In this document: piece after piece, positions 43,953 to 52,364 of the stretch | How positions within the stretch are numbered: position 1 is the first letter of the stretch | Layout of the letters: every line of letters starts with the position of its first letter | Translations under genes and position numbers: made by a program | The notes under the pieces: generated by a model | Database searches by the model: none | What the model saw: only the letters and a program-made list of their open reading frames with translations | Told to the model about the DNA's origin: nothing | DNA from: Anaerolineae bacterium | GTDB lineage: Bacteria; Chloroflexota; Anaerolineae; UBA4142; SHND01 | Assembly: GCA_020851635.1 (NCBI GenBank) | Contig: JADZCJ010000006.1 | Span: 1-64,000 of the forward strand | DNA length: 64,000 nt | Reading direction: 5' to 3'

Positions 43953-44944
43953 CCGAGCCAACGATTTCAGTTGTGATTCCCGCCTATAACGCGGCGCAGA
44001 CGCTACCGCAAACGCTCGAGGCATTGCGCGCGGCACAGCCGCCCGCGCTCGAAATCATTGTCGTCAGCGACGGTTCCACCGACAACACGGCGCAGCTGGC
44101 GGAATCCTACAGCGCGCGTGTGATTGCGTTGGACAAGAACATCGGCGCGGCGGCGGCAAAAAATCGGGGCGCAGCCGAGGCGCGCGGCGAGGTCCTCTAT
44201 TTCACCGACGCAGATATCGTGGTCCCGCGCGATGCCATCGGCAAACTGCAGACGGCGTTTCAGATGCGGGCGGTGGACGGCGTGGTGGGGCTGCTCGATG
44301 ACAAGATTCCATATCCCGACTGGGCGAGCCAATACAAGAACCTGTGGATGAATTTCACATATGCTCGGTTCGCCAAGGCGGACCGAATCGGTCTTTTTTA
44401 CACCAGCGTTGCGGCAATGAAACGGGCGAGATTTTTCGATTTGGGCGGGTTTGACGAGAACTATCGCGGCGCGAGCATTGCCGAGGACACGGAATTTGGG
44501 CAGCGCGCGTGGGGGCGCGGGGCGTCCATTGTGCTGGAGCCATCGCTGCGGGTGGTGCATCTCAAGGCGTATACGGTTGGGAGCGTCCTGCGCGAGGATT
44601 ACAAACGGGCATATGCCTTGACCTTGATGCGCTTGCGCAAACGCGGCGAGCCGTTTTTTACGAGCGTCCCATTCTTTTACCAGGCGGCGGTGCCGGTCAT
44701 TTATGCGACGGCGCTGTTATTTCTGGCGGCGTTGGTCCTGCAAAACATCTGCCTGATGCTCGTCGCGTTTGCCGGGCTCGGACTCTTTTATCTCTTGAAT
44801 GCGTCGCTGCTGACGTTTGTCCACCGCGCGCGGGGGCTGTCCTTTGCGACCAGGACCGCGCTCTTTTTGCCCGCAGATGTTTTTGTCGTGGGGCTGGGTA
44901 TGCTCCGCGCCTTGCTCGATTTTGCGCGCGGGCGGCGTTATTGA
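43949..44944 (+). CDS. family 2 glycosyltransferase with C-terminal membrane helices
   Basis: A GT2 enzyme of 331 residues. It opens TEPTISVVIPAYNAAQTLPQ, with VVSDGSTDNT, LYFTDADIVVPRD (DxD) and the acceptor-loop EDTEFGQRAWGRG. Two or three C-terminal helices follow (VPVIYATALLFLAALVLQN, ATRTALFLPADVFVVGLGM). It transfers a sugar from a nucleotide donor, probably onto a membrane-lipid acceptor. The ATG overlaps the preceding stop (ATGA), which ties it to the three membrane proteins before it as a glycan unit. Confidence 0.88.
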   Translation: MTEPTISVVIPAYNAAQTLPQTLEALRAAQPPALEIIVVSDGSTDNTAQLAESYSARVIALDKNIGAAAAKNRGAAEARGEVLYFTDADIVVPRDAIGKLQTAFQMRAVDGVVGLLDDKIPYPDWASQYKNLWMNFTYARFAKADRIGLFYTSVAAMKRARFFDLGGFDENYRGASIAEDTEFGQRAWGRGASIVLEPSLRVVHLKAYTVGSVLREDYKRAYALTLMRLRKRGEPFFTSVPFFYQAAVPVIYATALLFLAALVLQNICLMLVAFAGLGLFYLLNASLLTFVHRARGLSFATRTALFLPADVFVVGLGMLRALLDFARGRRY

Positions 44945-45004
44945 GCAAAATCGGGCGAAAATGTGCCTTTGATCGAGCCGCGAGCGGCACAATTGAACGG
45001 CGCA

Positions 45005-45102
45005 CTAGCAGGTTGTCGAAGAGACCTCATTTGTGACTATGAACGCGCGTCGTAGTATCTCAAAAATGACTAGAATTTGATTTCACTCCGACAACCTGCT
45101 AG
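45005..45102. mobile_element. 98-bp MITE-like element, copy 2
   Basis: The perfect 14-bp terminal inverted repeats CTAGCAGGTTGTCG and CGACAACCTGCTAG frame 98 bases. It lies in the opposite orientation to the copy at 7772-7869. The 20 bases at 45075-45094 are the exact reverse complement of 7780-7799. It lies between the GT2 gene and the thioredoxin-like gene, about 25 bases upstream of the latter's promoter. Confidence 0.8.
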
Positions 45103-45129
45103 CGGTTCGCCTCTGTGCGGGCCCGATAT

Positions 45130-45157
45130 TCGACAAGCACTCTGAATTGGGTACAAT
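45130..45157 (+). promoter_or_regulatory. promoter of the thioredoxin/radical-SAM unit
   Basis: TCGACA (45130-45135), 16 bases, then TACAAT (45152-45157). The ATG at 45172 follows 15 bases later with almost no ribosome site, so the leader is very short. Confidence 0.5.
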
Positions 45158-45171
45158 TGGGGTCATAGATC

Positions 45172-46065
45172 ATGGCAAAGAAAACACTTTATTATCTCTT
45201 GTTTGACGCCAGTTGTTCTCTCTGCTCTGATCTTGCCGACCAGGTGGAGCGCGCGAGCGGCAGCAAACTGCTGACCAAGAGCTTGTACGCGCCGGACGCG
45301 CTGGAAATGCTGAAAAAAGCGCGTCCCGACCATAAATTCGAGCCGACGCTGCTCAAAGTGCAGGGCGACAAGGTGCGCGCATATACGGGCATGAAGATGC
45401 GCGCGGAAATGGTGACATTTCTCAATCCCGTTCAGCTCTTGAAAATCGCGCGCATCGTACAAAAGGCAGGCGTGCCGCTGTTCGGGTCGGTTCAAGCGCA
45501 CGAGCCGTCGCCGGAACATCCGGCAGAGCCGGAAGCAGAACCTGCCCCAACAGAAACCCGGCACGAGGGTTCAAATGGCTTTCGGTTGACCTATGATGGT
45601 CCCGAGTTGGGCGCGAAAACGCCCGTGACCGAGCTGACGACGACAAGCGGCGAGACGCTCACCCTTGCCAACGATCCCGAGCGGAATACCCTTCTGTTGT
45701 TTTTGTCCACTCACTGCCCCCATTGTGTGACTGTGGCGCAAGCTCTCGGCGAATTTGTGATAGACGCGCCGGAACGCGTGATTCTCGTCTTTAGCGCCGC
45801 CGAAGAGGACCGCCTCGATACCTTTGTTCAAACGCACAAGCTGGGAGAGGTGCCGGTGGTGGTCTCTCCCGAGACGCGCGCGGCGTTCAGCGTAACGGGC
45901 GTGCCGTATGGCTTTGCGCTGGACCAACAGGGAATCGTGCGCGGCAAGGGGATCGTCAACAACAACGACCACCTGGACAGTCTGGCAAACACTTTTTATA
46001 TAAGCGTCAATGCGTTCAAACAGGCGCTCGCATCACGTCAGGATGAACAAGTGGTTGTAATTTGA
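45172..46065 (+). CDS. double thioredoxin-fold protein
   Basis: A protein of 297 residues. The N-terminal thioredoxin-like domain has a CSLC redox pair (C15, C18) in LFDASCSLCSD, like DUF393 (DCC) proteins. After a Pro/Glu-rich linker a second, TlpA/redoxin-like domain has CPHC (C182, C185) in LSTHCPHCV and TGVPYGFALD with the cis-Pro region. No signal peptide is seen. Ten bases separate it from a radical SAM gene, and no other gene shares the promoter. The pair may act together, for example by reducing or modifying a cysteine-containing client. This is inferred. Confidence 0.78.
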   Translation: MAKKTLYYLLFDASCSLCSDLADQVERASGSKLLTKSLYAPDALEMLKKARPDHKFEPTLLKVQGDKVRAYTGMKMRAEMVTFLNPVQLLKIARIVQKAGVPLFGSVQAHEPSPEHPAEPEAEPAPTETRHEGSNGFRLTYDGPELGAKTPVTELTTTSGETLTLANDPERNTLLLFLSTHCPHCVTVAQALGEFVIDAPERVILVFSAAEEDRLDTFVQTHKLGEVPVVVSPETRAAFSVTGVPYGFALDQQGIVRGKGIVNNNDHLDSLANTFYISVNAFKQALASRQDEQVVVI

Positions 46066-46075
46066 GGAAACATCA

Positions 46076-47275
46076 ATGAGCAAACTCAATTATCTGCCGT
46101 TTGCAAAACGTATCGTGTCCAAAAAGGGCGCGTCGCCGTTGTATTTTGTCTTGTTTATTACAAAGAACTGCAACGCGCGCTGCGGACACTGTCTGCTGGG
46201 TTCTCACGAACGGCACACCGGCGAATTGACGATTGACGAAATCGAACGCGTCAGCGCCTCGATGGACCCGATGATCTTTTTCACCCCAACAGGGGGCGAA
46301 CCATTCCTCCGCAAGGACCTGCCCGAAATCGTCAAAATGTTTCACAAGAACGCCAAGGCATTGAACGTCGGCATCCCGTCGAACGGGTCCCTGACCAGCC
46401 GTGTGGTGGACGGGGCGCGCGAGATTCTGGACGATTGTCCCGACCTCGATCTGCACATTGACATTTCGATTGACGGCGCAGAAGACGATCACGACAAATT
46501 CCGCGGATTCAAGGGTCTCTTTGACCGCGCGATCCGCACATATCGCGAGCTGCGCGTGCTCGAAAAGCACTATCCCAACTTTTCGACGTGCATCCAGATT
46601 GCCGTCAGCGCATACAACCACGAAAAACTGGACGAGATTTACGATTATTTGCAGACCTATGTTGGCGTCAACACGGTCTTTACCCTGCTGCTGCGCGGCG
46701 GTCCCAAAGACCCGGGAGCAAAATACACACCCCCAATTGACCCGAAAGCGAACCAGTTTGACGTGGACAATTATTACAAATTCCACGAACGGCTCGAACA
46801 CGATAATCGCTCACGCGAACTGACGGGGTATTACAAACTGCCGTTTGGCGACTTTATCAACGCCAAACGCATTATTCGCCCCAAATTGATCACCAAAATG
46901 ACCAAAGAACGGCGTTACGTGATTCCCTGTTATGCAGGGTCGCTGGGCGGCGCGATGTATGCGGACGGCTCGGTGCTGGCGTGCGAATTGCTCGATGAAA
47001 AGATTCTCGGCAATGTGCGCGATTATGACTATGATTTCAAGAAAATCTGGCAGTCGCAAAAAGCCGACGAGGTGCGCGCGTGGATCAGCAAGACCAAGTG
47101 CTACTGCACCTATGAATGTTTCCTGACCATCAACATCCTTTTCAATCCGATGATGTACCCTGTCATTTTGCGCGAATGGGCATCGCTCAAATGGGCGCAG
47201 TTCCGACACAATCTTTCACCCGAAATCATGAAGAGCGCGCCGCGTCCCGTCGAATCGTATCGGATCGAATTATAG
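46076..47275 (+). CDS. radical SAM protein with SPASM-like C-terminus
   Basis: An enzyme of 399 residues. The [4Fe-4S]-SAM cluster ligands C32, C36 and C39 lie in CNARCGHC, and TPTGGEPFLR is the SAM-binding GGE motif. HIDISIDGA and a C-terminal Cys-rich part (PCYAG, CELL, KCYCTYEC) resemble a SPASM/twitch auxiliary-cluster domain. Enzymes of this type modify peptides or proteins or act on small molecules. No obvious precursor peptide is present between it and its neighbour. It is preceded by the thioredoxin-like gene and followed by a strong terminator. Confidence 0.88.
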   Translation: MSKLNYLPFAKRIVSKKGASPLYFVLFITKNCNARCGHCLLGSHERHTGELTIDEIERVSASMDPMIFFTPTGGEPFLRKDLPEIVKMFHKNAKALNVGIPSNGSLTSRVVDGAREILDDCPDLDLHIDISIDGAEDDHDKFRGFKGLFDRAIRTYRELRVLEKHYPNFSTCIQIAVSAYNHEKLDEIYDYLQTYVGVNTVFTLLLRGGPKDPGAKYTPPIDPKANQFDVDNYYKFHERLEHDNRSRELTGYYKLPFGDFINAKRIIRPKLITKMTKERRYVIPCYAGSLGGAMYADGSVLACELLDEKILGNVRDYDYDFKKIWQSQKADEVRAWISKTKCYCTYECFLTINILFNPMMYPVILREWASLKWAQFRHNLSPEIMKSAPRPVESYRIEL

Positions 47276-47310
47276 AGCACGGACAAGAGACCGGGAGAAA
47301 GCAAACAAGA

Positions 47311-47350
47311 AAACAGGTGGACAGGGTAATAGTTGTCTGCCTGTTTTTTT
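47311..47350 (+). terminator. Rho-independent terminator after the radical SAM gene
   Basis: AAACAGGTGGACA (47311-47323) pairs with TGTCTGCCTGTTT (47334-47346), with two G-U pairs, and is followed by a long run of T. It is similar in sequence to the hairpin at 13951. Confidence 0.9.
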
Positions 47351-47437
47351 ATGGCTCAACCAAAAAATAGATGGATCGGTTGCCGTTGGTTCGTTCTAAT
47401 TTTCAATCGTGACGATTCTGATTTACAATCTCTGCTG

Positions 47438-48169
47438 ATGTATCGAGAAAAACGGATTTCCCTCGTCATGCCCTGTCTCAACGAAGAACAAGGGCTGCCC
47501 CAGATCGCCCGCGACCTCCCCGCCATCGTTGACCAGGTCATTGTCGTAGACAACAACTCGACCGACAACACCGCCGCCGTCGCCCGTGCGTTCGGCTGGA
47601 CGGTCGTGCTCGAGACGCGTCCCGGCTATGGACGCGCCTATAAAACGGGACTCGCGACTGCAACGGGCGACGTGATCGTGACCATGGACGGCGACGGCAC
47701 TTATCCGCGCAATTTCATCCCCGTCTTGCTCGACGTCATGGACGACGAGAACATTGATTTTATATCGTGCGACCGCACGGGACACAAGGACCGCCCAAGC
47801 AGTTTTTTGCGCGTGTTTGGCAACGACGTGCTGAATGTCTTTATTTTCCTGATCTATGGTATCCGGATTCACGATTCCCAGTCGGGAATGTGGGTATTCA
47901 AGCGCGAGTTGTTGTCCCGTATGAATCTGACAAGCGACACGATGGCGTTTTCGGAAGAAATCAAGCTGGAAGCTTTCACCCTGCCGGGTGTGCGCTGCAA
48001 AGAACTGGTGATTTACTATAAAGAGCGTCACGGTGAGAGCAAACTCAACCTTTGGCGGGACGGGTTTGCGAATCTTGCGTTCTTGTTCAAGAAACGGTTT
48101 GGGATGCTGGACAAGGTCGAGCCGTTGGTGACAGGCGCGGACAAACCCCAAACCGTCAGCAACCGATAA
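47438..48169 (+). CDS. family 2 glycosyltransferase (dolichol-P-sugar-synthase type)
   Basis: A GT2 enzyme of 243 residues. It has RISLVMPCLNEEQGLPQI, IVVDNNSTDNTAA, GYGRAYKTGL, VTMDGDGTYP (DxD), DSQSGMWVFKRELL and CKELVIYYKERHGESKLN (QxxRW-like acceptor region). It resembles polyprenyl-phosphate mannose/glucose synthases, which provide lipid-linked sugar to GT-C enzymes. ATG 47438 lies nine bases after TACAAT (47424-47429), so the message may be leaderless. It is followed by a GT39-like membrane protein, which fits a donor-acceptor pair. Confidence 0.85.
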   Translation: MYREKRISLVMPCLNEEQGLPQIARDLPAIVDQVIVVDNNSTDNTAAVARAFGWTVVLETRPGYGRAYKTGLATATGDVIVTMDGDGTYPRNFIPVLLDVMDDENIDFISCDRTGHKDRPSSFLRVFGNDVLNVFIFLIYGIRIHDSQSGMWVFKRELLSRMNLTSDTMAFSEEIKLEAFTLPGVRCKELVIYYKERHGESKLNLWRDGFANLAFLFKKRFGMLDKVEPLVTGADKPQTVSNR

Positions 48170-48231
48170 GAGACCATCACGACACGAAAAGTGACGGGCG
48201 TTTGCCATGTCATTGGACCGAAACCGGACTG

Positions 48232-49878
48232 TTGCTCGAGCACATAGGTCTATGCCGAAATAAATTCAAGACCGAATTGAATCTCTCACCGAGTGAAAAA
48301 AAAGTGCTGGCTAGCCAAAGATGGTGTTATGCAGTTTATTTTATTTTGGCAGCCATAATGCTTGCCCAGGGTCTGCCAATTTTCGAGGCGGGGCGAGATT
48401 CCGGATTGTTCCTTTACATAGGGGAAAAGCTTTTAACCGGACAAATACCTTATCGAGATATCTGGGACCACAAGGGTCCGGTAATCTATTTTATTGATGC
48501 GCTGGGTTTGACGCTGGGAGGAGGTTCCCGCTGGGGACTTTGGGCTATTGAACTGGCGTGCCTGTATTTGTCTGCGCTATTGAGCCATACAATTCTCCTG
48601 AAACGCTATGGCTATGGTCCTGCGCTGATCACTACGCTCGCATGGCTGTGTTCAATTCCCCTTGTGCTGGAGGGAGGAAATTTTACCGAAGAATTCGCCT
48701 TGCCTCTGCAATTCCTGGCGCTCTATATCTATCTGACTCTTGATGGCGGGAATACAAAGAGTCGGGCGAGCATTCTCCATTTGAGCGCCATCGGTGTTCT
48801 GGCAGCGCTCACCTTTTTTCTTCGTCCGAATAATATCGGCATATTCATTGCCATCGCGATTTCGATCTTGGCGGTGGGCGTAGAGGGCAGACAGCCGGGC
48901 AGGGCTGTGCTTGAACTTGGACAGATGCTGATTGGTTTTGCGCTTGTCGCGATTCCTCTTGTAATCTACTTGGCACTCAATGACGCGCTCTTTGATTTTG
49001 TTGATGCAGCATTTCTTTACAATGCCGTGTACGCCTCGTCCTCATTCGAGGACAGACTCTTGGGCAGCTTTGCCGGATTTTTGGCTCTTGGTCCTACCGG
49101 GTTGTCCTTGCTGGCACTGGGCGGGTGGCTGGGCGCCATGTTCGAGACCTTGCGGTGGGGTCGTTTCCAGCAGCTGACGTCCGACCGCACGCTGTTGGTA
49201 GGTCTTGTCGCCTTTCCTCTCGAAGTCGTGCTTTCTTCTCTTTCAGGAAGGACTTTTGCGCATTATTACCTGCCCTGGATTGCCGCGAGCTCGTTGCTTG
49301 TTGGATGGCTAATCCATCGAATCGGCACATTCGGGCAGCAAAGCACCACTCCGCCCACACAGGCGGTCCCATCTCGACGTTATATGGCATTTGGAATTGT
49401 GTTGCTTGTTGTCATACTCTCGCAAGTCTATTTCACCATGATTCGATTGCCCTGGGAACAAACGGCGCGCACGGCAGGAATCGTGCGTGAGCTCAAGCCG
49501 ATGCTCGGAAACGGAACAAGTCTTTTGGTGTGGGGCGCGGAAGCAGAAATCTACAATTTGACGCGAGTGCCGTCACCCGGTCGCTTTGTGTACCAATATC
49601 CGCTCTTTACGTGCGGCTATGCCAAACCGGAGCATATAGCAGAGTTCATAGACAATCTCGCCAGTGCCAAGCCGCTCATTCTCGATACGTCATCCACAAA
49701 CCCAAACATTTCTCCTTTGGACCCACAGGCGCGCAAGAACTGGGTGCCCAACAACAAGAGCTGTCCAAGTCCGGAATTGGAGACTTTGTATTCATATGTG
49801 AATACCAATTACGAATGCACTAAAACGTTCGAAAACGGTTGGAGGATCTGCGCTCCCAGACAAGCGGCAGATCGTTGA
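48232..49878 (+). CDS. GT39/ArnT-like polytopic membrane glycosyltransferase
   Basis: A protein of about 548 residues, probably a sugar transferase using polyprenyl-linked sugar. It has many helices and the GT39-type loop FEAGRDSGLFLYIGEKLL, then GQIPYRDIWDHKGPVIYF (the Asp/Glu and KGP region). The C-terminal extracellular portion contains several cysteines (FTCGYAKPEH, NKSCPSP, YECTKTF). The start is uncertain: the frame opens upstream at 48052 within the GT2 gene, and TTG 48232 or TTG 48277 are the first starts after it. Base use is more AT-rich than its neighbours. The linked GT2 gene may supply the donor. Confidence 0.7.
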   Translation: MLEHIGLCRNKFKTELNLSPSEKKVLASQRWCYAVYFILAAIMLAQGLPIFEAGRDSGLFLYIGEKLLTGQIPYRDIWDHKGPVIYFIDALGLTLGGGSRWGLWAIELACLYLSALLSHTILLKRYGYGPALITTLAWLCSIPLVLEGGNFTEEFALPLQFLALYIYLTLDGGNTKSRASILHLSAIGVLAALTFFLRPNNIGIFIAIAISILAVGVEGRQPGRAVLELGQMLIGFALVAIPLVIYLALNDALFDFVDAAFLYNAVYASSSFEDRLLGSFAGFLALGPTGLSLLALGGWLGAMFETLRWGRFQQLTSDRTLLVGLVAFPLEVVLSSLSGRTFAHYYLPWIAASSLLVGWLIHRIGTFGQQSTTPPTQAVPSRRYMAFGIVLLVVILSQVYFTMIRLPWEQTARTAGIVRELKPMLGNGTSLLVWGAEAEIYNLTRVPSPGRFVYQYPLFTCGYAKPEHIAEFIDNLASAKPLILDTSSTNPNISPLDPQARKNWVPNNKSCPSPELETLYSYVNTNYECTKTFENGWRICAPRQAADR

Positions 49879-49942
49879 TTCGTCACTTGGGATTGCCTCA
49901 ATTCAAATCCTGTCCGCCCCGCGTAAAGTTGTACTTGTTGAG

Positions 49943-50509
49943 ATGGGCACACGAGAATTTTTCAGAACACAAGACCGTTCGAGAGGTATGTCATTGTTCT
50001 CTCTCCGCTTTGACCCAAAAGCAATCGAATATTGGGCAGCCCAGTTTCCGGATGGACCCTCCACCCGGCGCATCATGAACGAAATCGTGCCGCGCACGCG
50101 CGAGCGCGGCACGTTGAGCAAAGCCGACTTTTTGACCCTGTGCGAATGGAACAGCCCGCGCACGCGCGCGTTGTGCCGTTCGAACGCAGAAGATTTCATT
50201 CGCGAAATCACACGCGTTTCTTTTGCGACGAAACATGAACGCGTGCGCGTCGAGACGCTCACCCTGCTCAAGGGCGTAAGTCTCGGCACCGCCTCCGTGC
50301 TGCTCCATTTTTGCTCGACCGATCCCTACCCGATCTATGACCCCATGTCGCTCTGGTCTCTGCAAACTACCCCTCCAATCAAGTTCGATTTTGATTTCTG
50401 GTGGGAGTATGTCCTGACCACGCGAAAATTGGCGAAGAGAGCCAAGGTGACCATGCGAGAGCTCGACCGCGCGCTGTGGGAGTATGCGCGCGTGAATCAG
50501 GTGAGATGA
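49943..50509 (+). CDS. uncharacterised protein with HhH-like helix
   Basis: A protein of 188 residues (173 from ATG 49988). It has TLLKGVSLGTASVLLHFC, whose pattern resembles a helix-hairpin-helix as in DNA-glycosylase-like proteins, and ADFLTLCEWNSPRTRAL. I recognise no catalytic residue or family by name. ATG 49943 has no clear ribosome site; ATG 49988 lies directly after GAGAGGT, so the start is open. The next gene's start overlaps its stop (ATGA), so the two are coupled. Confidence 0.6.
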   Translation: MGTREFFRTQDRSRGMSLFSLRFDPKAIEYWAAQFPDGPSTRRIMNEIVPRTRERGTLSKADFLTLCEWNSPRTRALCRSNAEDFIREITRVSFATKHERVRVETLTLLKGVSLGTASVLLHFCSTDPYPIYDPMSLWSLQTTPPIKFDFDFWWEYVLTTRKLAKRAKVTMRELDRALWEYARVNQVR

Positions 50510-51489
50510 TGGATTTGAACTCGTTTCCGCGTTTTCCTCTCGCTAATTTGCCGACGCCCCTGGACGAACTGCCGCGCTTGTCACGCGAGCTCGGGTTACG
50601 GGTCATCTGCAAGCGCGATGATTTGACGGGTTTTGCGCTGGGAGGAAACAAGGCGCGCAAACTCGAATTTCTGGTCGCGGACGCGTTGGAAAAACGCGCT
50701 GATGTGCTGGTGACGGGCGGCGGCGTCCAGTCCAATCATGTGCGGACGACGGCAGCCGCAGCGCGCAAGGCAGGCATGGACGCGGTCGGGGTGTTTTTCA
50801 GCTCGCCGTCGGGACAGGTAAACGGCAACCTCCTGCTCGACCAAATTCTCGGCGCCGAGTTGGTGTATGCCCATGCCGACAAGCACGAGACCGAACTGGT
50901 CATTCAGGGCGTTTGCGACGACCTGCGCGCCAAAGGGCGCAACCCATACCTGATTCCGGTCGGCGGCTCGACGAAATTGGGCGTGGTTTCGTATGTGCTG
51001 GCAGTGGGCGAATTGTTGGAGCAGTTGCAAGCGCAGGGGATTGCGCTCGATGCGGTCGTTGTGACCACGGGGTCGTGCGGCACACATGCGGGCATTTTGG
51101 CGGGGATGAAATATTACGGCGCAAACATTCCTGTGCACGGCATCACAGTCAGTCGTTCACGCGCTGAATGTTTCGAACGCATCCCGCGCCTGATTCAAGA
51201 AGCTGTTCCACTGCTCGACCGCGAGATCACGCTGCAAGAGGGCGACATTATCGTCCACGACGCTTATCTGGGTGAAGCATACGCCAAAATCACGCCCGAA
51301 GCGCGTGCAACAATCCACCGTGTCGCTCGATTGGAGGGGCTCTTTCTCGATCCTGTTTATACCGCCAAGACCATGGCGGGGTTGATTGACCTGACGGCGC
51401 GCGGGACATTTGCGCCAGAGTCAACCGTCCTTTTCTGGCACACGGGCGGGACGCCGGGGATATTTGGTTTTCCGCAGGACATTGTTTGA
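50506..51489 (+). CDS. D-cysteine desulfhydrase/ACC-deaminase family PLP enzyme
   Basis: A fold-type II PLP enzyme of 327 residues. The cofactor lysine is K49 in GGNKARKLEFL. GGVQSNHVRTTAAAA, TTGSCGTHAGI (phosphate loop) and FWHTGGTPGIFGF at the end are typical of the D-cysteine desulfhydrase/1-aminocyclopropane-1-carboxylate deaminase family. It would release ammonia and either sulfide and pyruvate from D-cysteine or 2-ketobutyrate from ACC. The window's sulfur genes lie far away, so this is not proof of sulfur use. ATG 50506 is coupled to the preceding stop; ATG 50509 is equally possible. Confidence 0.88.
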   Translation: MMDLNSFPRFPLANLPTPLDELPRLSRELGLRVICKRDDLTGFALGGNKARKLEFLVADALEKRADVLVTGGGVQSNHVRTTAAAARKAGMDAVGVFFSSPSGQVNGNLLLDQILGAELVYAHADKHETELVIQGVCDDLRAKGRNPYLIPVGGSTKLGVVSYVLAVGELLEQLQAQGIALDAVVVTTGSCGTHAGILAGMKYYGANIPVHGITVSRSRAECFERIPRLIQEAVPLLDREITLQEGDIIVHDAYLGEAYAKITPEARATIHRVARLEGLFLDPVYTAKTMAGLIDLTARGTFAPESTVLFWHTGGTPGIFGFPQDIV

Positions 51490-51501
51490 GGATGCAAGGG
51501 A

Positions 51502-51530
51502 CGAGGCGGGCGAATGATTCGCCCGCCTCG
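51502..51530. terminator. bidirectional hairpin terminator
   Basis: A perfect 13-bp stem (51502-51514 with 51518-51530) with a TGA loop, between the convergent PLP enzyme and msrQ genes. There is no strong T-run. Confidence 0.65.
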
Positions 51531-51534
51531 CCGT

Positions 51535-52278
51535 TTAGACGGTCTCTTTTGGCGTCGAGACGGTAGGCGCAACTTGCTGCGCTTGGACTTGAACCCGCGG
51601 TTTGGTCAGATGCAAACGGGTTTGGATGATGCGCTGGCGGACCGGCGGGATGCGTAGGACCAAAAGCGCCATGACGATTGCCGCATACACCAGCGGCTCG
51701 AATTTCTCTGCCGCCTTGGCTTGCCAGAAAAAGTGAATCACAACCAATGCACCCGCAGGATAGATGAGCCAGTGCAGGCGCGTCCAGTTCTTTTTCAGAC
51801 GCCTGATCCAACCTTTGGTCGAGGTGATCGCCAGCGCGATGAGCATGACGAGCGCCGTCAGACCGACAAAGATATACGGCTTTTGAACAATGCCGTCTTC
51901 GAGAATGAAATTCAGGTTGAACCCATAATCGAGCGCAATAAAATTGAGGAAATGGATGCCCGCATACATAAAAGCATACAGCCCCAATGCGCGCCGCACC
52001 TTGAGCGCCTGCCGAAAACCGGACACGATATACAATGGCGTCGCGGACAAACAGAGGACCAGCAGGACCATTGCCGTCCGACCCGTGACATTGTTGATAG
52101 TGACGACAGGTTCCACGCCGAGGTCGTCATTGTAAAAACGCCAGACGAGCCACAACAACGGACCCCAGACGCCGATGTGCACAATCAGGCGCAGCCAATT
52201 CTCGCGCAGCCAATTCTTTTCGATTGTCTTTTTGCGTCCGATAGTATCTGTCGTCACTTTGTTTCCGATTATCCGCAT
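51535..52278 (-). CDS. msrQ: MsrQ, heme-binding membrane subunit of the MsrPQ sulfoxide reductase
   Basis: A membrane protein of 247 residues with about six helices. It has ferric-reductase-like features GLYAFMYAGIHFLNF, NWTRLHWLIYPAGALVVIHFFW and GRTAMVLLVLCLSATPL, and conserved histidines for heme in several helices. It delivers electrons from the quinone pool to MsrP for repair of methionine sulfoxide in envelope proteins. The C-terminus has a basic, disordered tail (RVQVQAQQVAPTVSTPKE). It lies 86 bases downstream of msrP, as usual for this pair. Confidence 0.88.
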   Translation of the reverse strand: MRIIGNKVTTDTIGRKKTIEKNWLRENWLRLIVHIGVWGPLLWLVWRFYNDDLGVEPVVTINNVTGRTAMVLLVLCLSATPLYIVSGFRQALKVRRALGLYAFMYAGIHFLNFIALDYGFNLNFILEDGIVQKPYIFVGLTALVMLIALAITSTKGWIRRLKKNWTRLHWLIYPAGALVVIHFFWQAKAAEKFEPLVYAAIVMALLVLRIPPVRQRIIQTRLHLTKPRVQVQAQQVAPTVSTPKETV

Positions 52279-52364
52279 GGTCCGGGTTGCTTTGCTTTTA
52301 ATCTCTGCAGATTCTCGCCAATAGGATTTTCGATTTGCGTAAATTCGCGGGAGACCCGCCCGCT

